Below, in pieces: positions 1-12,500 of a stretch of 64,000 nucleotides of DNA. Source of the DNA: Stictocephala bisonia (Eukaryota; Arthropoda; Insecta; Hemiptera; Membracidae); NCBI GenBank assembly GCA_035578905.1, contig JAQJVL010000805.1:301459-365458 (forward strand), written 5' to 3'. Position 1 is the stretch's first letter, and each line of letters opens with the position of its first letter. The position numbers and the translations under genes are program-made. The notes under the pieces are model-generated. The model worked only from the letters and a program-made list of their open reading frames with translations. It had not been told where the DNA came from and did no database searches.

Positions 1-1
1 T

Positions 2-181
2 TTTGGTCTACTGAAGGAGGCACTGCACGGGAAGAAGTTCCACGGCAATGAAGATGTGAAGAAATTTGTGGAAATTTGGCTCCGACACCACAATAAAGAG
101 TTCTTTGCAACCGGTATAAAAAAGCTAATAACTTATTGGGACATATGCATTAATGTTAATGGAGATCTAGTTGAAAAGTAG
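2..181 (+). pseudogene. mariner-like transposase, C-terminal fragment
   Basis: An open frame from base 2 to a TAG at 179-181 encodes 59 residues that read like the end of a Tc1/mariner transposase: a stretch with VEIWLRHHNKEFFATGIKKL followed by W-x2-C-I-x-V-N-G-D, the usual closing motif of mariner proteins. The catalytic DDD residues lie off the left edge. The A/T-rich tail after the stop (to about 261) probably holds the 3' terminal repeat. It lies in an intron of the dynein gene in the same orientation. Whether the full element is intact cannot be judged here. Confidence 0.75.
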
Positions 182-430
182 TAAAAGTCTTGTATTGTAA
201 AAGTAAAGGGGGTTTTCTCCAGACAGTTAGGCTCTTTAATTTTTGAATGACCCTCTTATATAAATCGGTTTTTTGTTAAAATTAAACTTGTCTTCAGGCT
301 TAAAACAGTGAAGTTTCCAATAGTATAAAATTGTGTTTTAAGTCTTATTTCATTTAATAATGTGTAACCCTTAAATAACTGCCAGTTCTTGCAAATTACA
401 ATTTAAACGTGACATGTTATTGTTTTATAG

Positions 431-580
431 ATGGAGAATGGCTAATAAAGTTATCAGACCGCTATGTGCCATATAATTTGAACTTTCGGTTCTTCATCAC
501 CACCAAGCTTACCAATCCCCACTATCCTCCTGAAATTTCAACAAAAACCACCCTAGTCAACTTTGCTATCAAGGAGGAAG
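431..580 (+). CDS. DNAH2: DNAH2 exon a (AAA5 end)
   Basis: Acceptor ttttatag, donor gtaagt; begins with two bases completing a split codon and ends in phase 1. Encodes NFRFFITTKLTNPHYPPEIS, the conserved dynein segment after the AAA5 core. The frame is open upstream to an ATG at 409, but that lies in the intron. Confidence 0.92.
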
Positions 581-3500
581 GTAAGTATATATCAGAATTT
601 GTTTTCAGTTGGGAGAGTCAGTTATAACATTGAACATTTTGATGTTTAATAGTTATGGAATTTATATTATTAATTTAGAATAAGCCACATCCCAATTTTT
701 GACAGTCAAATAGCTCACAGATATGCAGCTATTGCAGTCACTTTTCTCTTCAATGCCAGAATAAAGAAAAGCGTAGAAACCCTAAAAAGAATATGAGGTT
801 TTTGCCAATGTGACACATTAACTGTCGTAAAATAAATACACAGTGCCATTATTTTGTTTTTAGGACTAGAGGCGCAACTGTTGGGTATTGTGGTGCGAAA
901 GGAGAGACCTGAGCTTGAAGAACTAAAAGATTCGTTAGTTCTCAAAATTGCTGAAGGAAAGAGAACACTGATCAATTTGGAAGATGAACTACTGAGGTAA
1001 GAGATATGTGAATTTAACTTTCCTTGCTTTCTATTAAAGATTTGTTGCTTTTTTGGCATGATATAGACTGTCCCACTGTCACTGTCACTGTCACTGTCCC
1101 ATTATTAGGAAGATTAAATTTAGTATTTTAGAATAAATTCCCTGCACTAGGATAGCTGTAGACTTTCATATCTTTTGACATAGAGTAGTCTGAGAAATTT
1201 CCCGTAGTAATGCATTGAATATGGATGTGTTTCTGGTGATAGATTGCTGAGTGAGAGTGAAGGATCACTGCTGGACAACATAGAGCTGTTAACAACACTC
1301 CAGACGTCACAGGTCACCTCCACTGATATCAAGAGACAGCTGGAGGACTCTGTAATTACAGAAGTGGAAATTGACACGGCCCGAGAGGTACAATTACTAT
1401 CACACTATATTAGTATTGTTTATTATTTTGTTAGTTAAATTGACTTTTTAACCCTTCAACGTATGATAACATTGTGGTAACGTCATTTTTATAACACAAA
1501 GATACTCCTTAGGTGTTGAAACAGGCGAGCAGTCTAAGGTGACTGCTCAGTTACAGTGTCAAGGATCGTCAGTTGGAATTCAGCTTGGGCTGGTACTTTT
1601 GTCCGTACAACTGTGTAGAGGCACTGGTCTGTTGCATGGTGGAGGAGGTAGAGCCCACCTTAAATAAACGGTGACCAACATGGAGGCTATAAGTTGACAG
1701 AATCAGTGTTTGTATTCAATCCTATTTAATTTAATTCTATTCTTTTCTATGAGGAGGAGGGCATATTTTTTATTGATTTTTTAATTTGATTGTTATTTAA
1801 ACTTTACGTAGTTGTAAATTTGGTCAAAGGACATGAATTTACATGGGCATAAAAAATTGACATAAAAATAACTAGACATAAGAAATGCTATTTGAGCATT
1901 AAAATTGATATTTATGCGTACAATTAGGACATTTAAGAAAAATCACCAAAAAGAAGGGTTAAGGAGTAAAATATTGTAAAAGGTGTAATGCTTCCATAAA
2001 AGTCTGTATTGTACACTGATCAGTAAAGTACTGTCAATCTGAAGCTTTTTACCAGTAGATTTGTACTTGGCATTATGTTGGCTAAAGTTATAAAATCAAC
2101 TGAAGTGTGATTTTAAAAAGTCAGTCATCTACACTTATTTATTTTATATAATTTACTAGCCTGTTCTTATCCTTTGTCAGGTAATAATGATGTTTAAGAA
2201 GATGCAGGTTTAGTGAATTAGCTGAACATTAGAAATCAACTTATGAGGGACTCAACTTTGTTCCCATTTAGTAATAAAAATAGAATAGTCCTTAATTTTT
2301 TATTTTAATTGATACGATCAGCACTATATAATTATGTTTGAATCTACAATATACAAGCTTGTCCTTAAATATGTTTCCAAACTTAAGGGTCCTTGAAAAA
2401 TGTAAAAAGAATTCTTAAAACATATGTTATAAAATGCTTCATTTTTTGTGTCTTTGTACTTAAGCTTTTTGAAGAAAAAAAATTTTAACTAATGAACTGT
2501 TGATGATACTTATATTTGGTACACAGGTTAATAAATATTAAGGGTTGTCCTAGGGTGTTGATTTCCCAACACTGGAGTGGACTGTCAGATGACAAAGGAG
2601 GCCACTCAATATGATACTTGATGATGTTATGAATTTAGTTATGAATATTGGTTCGAAATAAGATGTTTTTTTAGATGAGGATGCTTGGTGACAGGTAGAA
2701 CAGATCACTTAGAAGAATGTGATATATTGTTACATATGAGACGCCGACACAACTTTTTGCAAGTATGAGTGATTATAGGAGTGTAGAATGAGTGTGGATC
2801 ACCTGTGTAGACTGGTTACTAACCGAGTTTGACTGTTCCTCTCGGTTAGTAAAACTCGGGGCAACTAAGGGACCTACATCTTTACGTGGAATACAAACTA
2901 CGTAGTACTGATCTGATTTTCAGCTAATTGACAAGCCTGGTACTCAGTTCTCTCCCTACATAACATCCGGACAATGACTACCACCGTAAATGAACATGAC
3001 AGACTTCTCTAGTAGTGTCCCTGCCAATAGTAACCATTGAGCGGACGCCATGTGGGTATTAAGAGGACTGAGTATAGAACATATCGTCTACAATCTCCTC
3101 AACACTCTGTCCTCAGGTAGATGGGTTAAAACAATTCACTACCAGTGCCGACAATTTGAATTATAGGACAATTATAGGAGCATAAAGGTGTGTTTTGAAA
3201 TTTGAATTATAGGAGCATAAAGGTGTGTTTTGAAATTTCGATTGTACATTCAAAGGGTGTTATGAGCAATGGCTTTTGCTAAATTCAAAGGCAATCTCAG
3301 TTCCTCCGATGTTTTAAGGAAGAGATCAGGGCTTGTACGTCTTGCTCTGATCATCAATCCCACCATCTTCATTTCCTTGAGAGAGATTTTCTCCTCGTAT
3401 TGAAATTTGGTAATTTAATTTTACAGTATGGCTCATATGTTCAAATTGTTGGTCTTTAAATGTGTTAGCTGTAAATAACACAACAAATTAAATTTCATAC

Positions 3501-6500
3501 AAAGCTTAAATTGACTTCCGACCCATCCACAAAATATGTCAATCAAATTGACTTGTGATTCACCAACTGAATATGTAAATTAAACCAACTTGTAACCCAC
3601 CCTCAAAATATGTCAATTAAATCCACTTGTAACCCATCTACAGAATATGTCAATCAAATCAACTTGTGACCCATGTTACCCAGCCACAGAACATATCAAT
3701 TAAATCGACCAGTGACCCACACACAGAATATGTCAATTAAATCGACTTATGACCCACCTACATAGTATGTCAATTAAATTGAATTGTGACAAACTCACAG
3801 AATATTCAGTTAAATTGACTTATGACCCACCCACAGAATATTCAGTTAATTTGACTTATGACCCACCTACAGAATATGTAAATTAAATTGACTTGTGACC
3901 CACTCACAAATATTCAGTTAAATTGTTTTGTGACTCACCCACAGAATATTCAGTTAAATTGACTTGTGACCCACCCACAGAATATGTCAATTGAATTGAC
4001 TTGTGACCCATCAATAGAATATGTCAGTTAAATTGACAGGAGACACATTATATAAACTCCTTCTCAAGTTCACATAAGAAATACAAACCAGTTAATTGCT
4101 ACAGGTTATGTATCTTCGGACAGAATCCACTGTATTGCTTATATTTTACGTTTTTATAATTATGTTTGATCCATGTTACATATTTAATGAATGCAATAGT
4201 GGCTTGAAACCACGAGAAAAATATATCACCCACTTAATTATAATAGTTATAATATGTCATCTCATTTTTTTCCATTTCTTCTTTGAGTTCTTTATTGGAA
4301 ATTGGAAATAATTTAAGAAATTCTCAAAAATTCCAATAAAATACTTTATTATGTGAGGCCTTTCAAGACATCAACATAAAATTCTAATTTTGAAATTAGA
4401 ATTTTATGTTGATGTCTGACGATGCCTACATTGTAGGCGAAAGGCCTCACATAATAAAGCATTTTATTGGAATTTTTGAGAATTTCTTAAATTATTTATG
4501 TCATCTCTATATAATCTTCATGTTCAACCCAGGCTAACTGTACTACTTCTTTTACTAAATATTTTTGTATTTATATTTGTTGATGCAATTAGTATTTTCA
4601 AATAAAGCGCTAATGTCATTTTTTGTAAGTTGTCACCATTTTAAAACAATATAGAAATTCAATCAGAACACAATACAAAGTCTACACAACTGTAAAGAAA
4701 CAGTTGCTGGATGAGAGCTCAGTCCCACAAGACAGCTATCATAATTCTGAGACTCCGATGCGAGGGAAACGGACAACTCGTTTTTGCTATGATTTTTAAC
4801 TTCAACAAAAAATTGAAAAATTGAATTTGAAAATAGCCAGTTGTGGGTATTTTCAACTCTGGCTGAATGATTATGTTAACATATTTTTCTTTTAAAAAAA
4901 CAGACAGAACAGGAGGTTGTTAGAAATTTTTTCTAATTGAATGTTAACTGCCGTATTGTTCAGTTTGGTAGTATAGCTTAATGCCACTTTGTATAAATCC
5001 TGTCATTTCAGCTCTCACATTTTGTTCATTTGTAAATAGATGACCCTTCTTGATCATGAAGCAATCTGGGATTTTAATATGTTTATATTTTCATGTAAAA
5101 TAATGGCCATACTATACAAGATACTTTACGTGATATTTTACTTGATACATGACATCTCACTTCTTATAAATAAGTAGTTTTACAAAATTGAATAATAATT
5201 ATAATGAAGTACCCTTTTATTCATTTTTATAAAAATACATGACCGATTTCGGCTCTTAGACCATCTTCAGATTGTAAATAATATAACCTATAATACATGA
5301 ACAATTAAAAAAATAAAACAGATGAAAATAACATAACATATAATTAATTTAGTGTGTGGGTATGTTGAATTTTACTTTTGATTCTTATGTTTTTTAATTT
5401 CTCTTATTTTTTCATATATAGGATTTTTCATGTTAATTTGTCTATTTAATATGTTCTGTGGTCCATTATAATTGTTTATGTATATGTGTAAATTTTCTTT
5501 GGTATTCATTTTTGTCCTTTCTTCTCATATTCTAAAACTGTAACATTGCTATTATATTTTGGTAACTGTGATTTGACTGGATAATATGTTCAGCGAAGTT
5601 AGATTTAATTGATGTTGAGTTGTTGTTTCTTATGGCTTGTATGTGTTCTTTGTAACGTAAATTAAATGTTCTTTACAAGTAGTTTTACAGTTTGTCAATT
5701 GTTCAGGGTTATCGGTCCTGCGCCAACCGAGCATCCATTCTGTTCTTTGTACTGACGGACATGTCCAGAATAGATCCCATGTACCAGTTTTCTTTGGACT
5801 CCTATATTTCTATCTTCAATATGTCTATTAACAAAAGCAAGAAGACCCAAGTGCTGGAAGACAGAATCGTCAACCTCAATGACTACCACACTTACTCTGT
5901 TTATAGGTAAAGTTATATGATTCCCAAGAAATAGTCAATATATCTTTATTCGTTAACATAGTTTAGAATTGTTGTCAATACAATTGTAAATTTCAACTTT
6001 TCAAAAGGTGAAAGGTGTCAAAAGGACTTCATCCAACAGTTTGCAAGAAAATCAAATCTTGTGTTTTGCATGAATATTCAACATTTTCTGAAAAATTTAG
6101 GTCAAATCCTCATGTAATATGTGAAGCTGTTTTTTGTTAACGCAACTCCTCCCTTATTTCTTGATAAATTTTGACAGTTTAGGTGTCAAACACTTTGTCC
6201 CTATTCCTAGTTGTGCAGTAAGGTCTTCATTGTTCAATATTTTTATCCCGAAGGGTATGGTAAGCCCTTTGGCCCGTTTTTTGGCCATAAGAATTACATG
6301 GACAGAGTTAACATAGTTTATAGCATTGAGAAGGTCATAGCACATTATAGATCTTTCTTAATGTTAGAGAAATTAAGTTTGATTGATTTAGTGGGTTTAA
6401 TTTTATTTATAAGTATAATAAACGATTGCATATCTGTCTGTGCGGTCTTTATAGATTACTACACCATTCATCCAATCGTCATGAGACTTTGAGAAGTCAT

Positions 6501-9500
6501 GTACTTCTTTCAGGGAAGTTTTTAAGAACTTTTTTATTGCCATCCGACTCTATAGGGCCTGTCTCACTGACCTTTAGTGTAGTTATTTTATTTATTTAAC
6601 TAGTCATCAGCTCTTAAATAAAATAAATGAACAGTTTTGAAATAGGCTAAGTAAAAACATTGGGTGTTTATATTTAGACTGTAAATAGGTTGCAACCCAA
6701 GTGCAGTAAGTGAACTACTTACAACAAAATTAACATATTATGAGTTTACTTACAGTTTAACCACTGATATTTGTAGTCAAAAGTCACAAGCTGAGGCTGA
6801 AGGCCGAGGTGTCATGAGCGCAGCGAGTGACAGGATTGGCACATGAAGCATGCATAGCTGCCCTTCTAGTAGTTATTATTTGACAAAATAAATAATTATT
6901 ATTAGCAATTTGATGATAAATCACTCAAAAATTACGTAATGTCACCCTTATTTAAGGTGATTTTGTATGTATATAAATTTTTAATTTGTTTTCATTTACA
7001 ATTTTGACTGATTCTTTTCTACTATATATATATATATATATTTTTTTTTTTTAATTTACTTTTGATGTCTAGTTTCATAAGCTTTGCTTGAATAGTCAAA
7101 CATAGTAAAATAATGAATTATATGCTTTATAAAAAGTAAAAATTTTACATAATATTTCAAGGTAGGTGAGTGTGTTATGGAAGGAATAATGTAAAAAGTG
7201 GCAAAAAATTACCATACTTGAGCACGGCTCCTTTCAAACTATCCTCAGCTGTTTTTCTAACAAGGAGTTATAGCAAAATATTTAGTTTTTAGTGAATTTG
7301 ATTCTGTTTTTTTATAAATTTTGGACCAAACGCACAAACAGAACTTGAAAATGTTAATTACTTTGTACATTTTTTAACTTATTAGGGGCCTTTTTAACAT
7401 TATTTTATGTATTTAGAATAACACGAATATTATTTAAATCAACAATCAAATAAAAACTATTAGTTTTTACCAAACAAACAAATTAGTTTGGTGTGATAAC
7501 CAATAAATTATCAAAATAATAGCTTTCAAAATATTCTTTTTTTGTTGTTCAAATGGAATTTTGTGTTCCAGGCATCAGTAATGTTCAAGGTTTAGTGAAA
7601 ATGCCTTAAACAATTCCATAGCTAATGGGTTTCTTAAAATTTCAAAAAATTAAGATGAAACAACAAAGTATGTATTTATGTTTTTAGAAAATTTGCTAAA
7701 AAAGTATGAACAATCAGGTGTTTTTGCCAACTATTAATTTAAATTTGTTAGTCTAGTTAAACATTTTGTAATTAAAAACCTACACAATATCTTCAGTTTA
7801 AATTAGTAGAAGAAATCTGTGTATTTTAAAAAAAAAAATCAACCAAATGGTAATTTTTTGTCAATTTTGTAGCTGTGTTAGAATCATGTATGTCCAGAAT
7901 CATTGAGACAGTAAGCATATATTTGTATTTGTTGAGGATTCGAATGCTTTCAAATATTTGTTGAATCTGGTTTTGAAAGAGGGGCCAGTTTTATAACCTT
8001 GTAATGTGCCTGAAGATGATTTTAAAAATTCAAAATGTCACTCTGTTTAATATTTAAAAGCGTTAAAGGTAAGATTGTTTTTGATTTAATTTAACAATTT
8101 TTTAGGCTACAATTTTATTATAAACTTCTTAACTTTCAAGCAATCAATTATATTTATGGCATTATTATTGTTTTTAACTGATTGGTAAAAGTGAATCTTT
8201 CTTTGTAGGAATACTTGCCGAGGTCTGTTTGAGCACCACAAGTTACTGTTTTCATTCCACATGTGTGTCAAAATCCTGGACGGTGAGGGAAAGTTCAACC
8301 ACGGGGAGTACATGTTCATGCTGAAAGGAGGAATAGTCCTTAATCGTGACGAACAGCCAGACAACCCCTTTCAGAGTAATTATCGTAGCTTTATCTAGAT
8401 GGAAACTTTTGCATCAGCTGTGTGATTACTTAATAACTCTTCAGTCTTTGAAAGTTAGGGAAACTAAAGTGTAAACCCTGAAGACACTAAATAAAGATAT
8501 AGTAAAACCTGTCGTTTCTGGTCTAATATATTGTTGGAGTAGGCTGGATACATTATTAGATGTTTTTGGAGTTATTGTAAGAACAATGGTATTTTATTAC
8601 AGCAAATGTATTGCTGATATTTCAGCTACTTTTCAAAGGAATTCAAGTGTAAGTCTCCATAGAATTTCAAGCGTCAATTGTTGTGATGAGTTTTGAAATG
8701 CAAACAGATTATGGATACCACAGGGCTGGATATAATAGGTTTTACGTATACTACAGTAGTTTTTTCACAATGGTTTACTATAATTTTTATTGAGTTAAAA
8801 ATATTATTAAATAAATGTTGCAGAGTTTTTGTTGCTAATCGTTTAAACGTTATTCCTCTTCCTAGATTGGCTACCTGACACTGCGTGGGACAACATCACA
8901 GAGTTGGACAAAGTACCTGGATTCCATGGTGTTGCTACTACTTTTGAACAATTCCCTCGGGAATGGAAAGAGTGGTACCTGGCTGAAGAACCTGAGGCAC
9001 TGCCTCTTGTTGGTGAGACACAACTTGTTGACCTATCAACGTTTTTACACATTACAGAAGCATGACAACAACCTTAATTATAAACAGTATAGTTACTACT
9101 GGAGATAACCTTCAATTTTTATGAAATACTTTTGTACTCTGTTCAATGTTTACTTTGAGATTGAACTTAACATATTTACCTACAATACAGTAGAAGAGAT
9201 TTGAGTTTAAATTGAGACCAAATTTTAATACTACGCTTTCTTCTGTTTCTCAAAGCTAATAAGTAGTTTTTTGTTTATATTTTAGGTTACATTAAACATC
9301 GCTAGGCCAGAAATTAGTATAATAGAAATGACAGGGCATCAGAAAACTTATTTGAGAAGTTCACTAACACAATAAACAGGTAAACAAATACAGACACAAC
9401 ACATAACACACATTTTTAATGCCACTTTCTTCAGGCGTGGAGGGATTCACTCTGTTGTGTCTGTGTTTGTTTTCTTGTGTATTGTGTTAGTGCCTCACCT

Positions 9501-12500
9501 GAAGAAAGTGGCTTTAAAAATGTGTGTTATGTTTTGTGTCTGTATTTGCTTACTTGTGAGCTGTGTTAGTGCCTCACCTGAAGAAAGTGGCATGAACCCT
9601 CTTCCCTCGGATGACCGTTGGACTTCACGATTTTACCACCAGCTCGGCGAGTGTTTGTCTAAATGTGTACTCTGAAATCAAGTATCCAACTCTAGTGGCC
9701 CCCTTCTACGTTCGTGCTCAGATTGCGTAAGTTTTAGTTGCGTTGTCCGTAGGAATTGACTGTCCAACTATGATGGTCGGCAGTGATTTTCCTACGCACT
9801 CATACTTGACATATGTTTTTGTATTTTAGATATAACTCGTTTGAGCAAGATTTTTAAATGTTTAACAACTGTTTAAATATGTCGGGATTATATTCAACCA
9901 GCTGGTGTCATCCGTTTCTGCTTTGTGTAGACATCCTGATTGTGTGTCAGAAATTGGCGGTGAGTCAAGGCTATCTCTTAATTTTATCCTCGTGCATCTT
10001 GAGTGTTACTAATCATTGTAAATATTCTATTTTGTCGTAAAATACTGTGTGTAATTGTAAATAATAGTTATTTAATTTATGTTTTAGTATCCAGGTCCTG
10101 GTATATTTTTCGAATAGTATCCCACTCAGCAACATTTCAAAAACTGATTTATTTCAAAACAAAATATTACAAAACTAGTAATACCAGAATTGTATGTTTC
10201 ATTAGTTAAAATTTTTTAATTTTAACCAAACTTGTTTTATTTCAATTGAAATCCAGACAATAAATAATTTTAAGATGCATGAAACTCATATATAGAGATT
10301 ATCAGACCGCTGAGAAGCCGCTAACATGACAATTATTTTATATCATAATTTTATTTATATGTTACTTATATAATTTAATTCTAGACATTTCAATTATCAG
10401 TTAAAAATAGTAAATTAAAAAAATATTATAGTGAAAAAGTTTTAAAAAATTATTTTTAATGATTTTAAATGTTCATTGTTTTCAAAAGTATTTTAAAGTA
10501 TATTTTACTAATAATATAATAAGAAAAACTATATCACGTAATGCTACATATTTTAAATATTCAATAAAAATACTCAGATCAACATTTAAATTAAATGTGT
10601 AGTATTTAAAACTTAAAAACTAGGTGCAATCACAATAAGGCTGAATGACCACAAAATGAATTCTGACCTGGTGAGAACGGGAGAGTGACATAGTTGCTGA
10701 TCTTGTAAATAAAGTAGCCATGGCCAACCCAGGTGGCCACCTGACCGTTCGGGTTACTAGCAGGTGTACAACTGCCAAGCTGACGTAGAAACAAGTGTGG
10801 CCAACTGCACTGGACACCTGATCTGAGAGAACATTTTTTAACAGACAGTTCCGAGGGAAAGGTTAAAAAATGTGTGTTGTATCTGTATTTGTTTTCTTGT
10901 GTATTGTGTCAGTGGATGTCTTCTCAGGTAAGCTTGCTGATGCTCAATATCTCTTATTTTACTTATATATAAATGGCCAGGTATAAAATCACTCCAGAGA
11001 TATCATGCCAGTGGAAGAGTTAAAATAAAAATATATTTTTTAAGGGTGCTCAGTTACTAATAAATTATACAATATATATTATATAAGTGTTGATATCATC
11101 ATTTTGATGTATTCTCCTTTACCTGTTGAAGAGTATCCACGTCATATGACATGCCAAGTGCCAAGTCTCCATTGAGTATTTGTTTTACCATAGTATAGTA
11201 CTCAGGGAGTAAGAAACGTTTGTGTTTATTTTTTGTTATAATTTATTTTATTTTACAACTAAATGAATCCAAAATTTATTTAAAAAAGTAAAAGATCCCA
11301 TTATCACAAAATAAATTTTTTATATATATATATTTTTTTATTCATAATAATTCTGAAAACACGGATATACAAAAAAAGAAAATTTACAAACAGAACTTAC
11401 AGAACGTTCATATGAAGTATCCTTATGCTTAGGCTCTTCTTTACAAGTGTGCATACATACATAACATTATCTTTGCAGTAGTCTTTTACGTTTCTCATTC
11501 ATAGGTAGCGCCTGAGAAAATAGTGTGCAGTGAGCAATAGGGCGTTATTATTACCAGTCATCTGGTGGGGCGGGGTGGGGCGACGAGCGTTATTAGTTGC
11601 ATATGCATGTGACTCTATAAGTTGCCTTATAAAGTTCATTTGGGTATCCATTATGTAAACTTTAGTATCGGGATTTTTTTTCTTTGATGAAATGTCTGAA
11701 GATATAATATGCATTGAGAATGGTGATATCTAATAAGTAAAATTAGAGCTTAGTATACCATTTCATTGTTATTCTTTTATAGTCATTGTAAGAAAGCATT
11801 ATATCATATTTATATATATATATATAGATCCCATATTGCTATACAGTTTATAAAACATTTTGGTTTTGCTTTTCTTTCCTTATCTCTAGTATTTACAGAG
11901 TCCATCTTATTTTTATCAACTGTAGATAACATTGCAACTGGTCTACGATAACACCATCTAATTGTTATAGTTTTATTTGAGGAGTTGAAATGACAAATCT
12001 AATATAATAAGACACTGTATTTAGAGTTCTATGAGCCATTGGAAGATGGTAAAATGGGGAGGCGGGAAACGACACAAGGCCGCGCGCCCACGTCTTCTGA
12101 CATGGATTCTCATTTGGGACCAAACGTTATGTGAGGTGCTTCCTCAATCGGATCAAAATATATTACTAGTCAACAGGTTTCTCCTTAAGCAGAACGAGAG
12201 ACATTTGAACTAGACACAAATTCTTTCTTATTGTCTATTATTATCTGTAAATATATGGTACCCAAATAAACAAAAAGTACAATAGCTATCTGTTTAATTG
12301 TTGTCAATTTAACTTTCTGTCATCAATATTTCATCAAATCACTATATTTTGTCTTTATGAAACGGAATGAAAAATTTTGTTATTCTATTTCCTTCTTATA
12401 CAAATGGAGAGGTTAGGACTATGGAGTCCTTTCTTATACCTAACCAATAACCATCTTTATAAACACCCAAATAAAATTAGAGGTAGTGTAGTTTTTTAAT

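Noticed and set aside
3500..4045. Regularly spaced repeats resembling a CRISPR array
   Set aside because: Units are contiguous and degenerate with no unique spacers, and the host is eukaryotic; it is a minisatellite.
9457..9675. 72-residue frame with a hydrophobic, signal-peptide-like start
   Set aside because: It lies wholly in the repeated modules of the fold-back element; the reading frame follows the repeat, not a gene.
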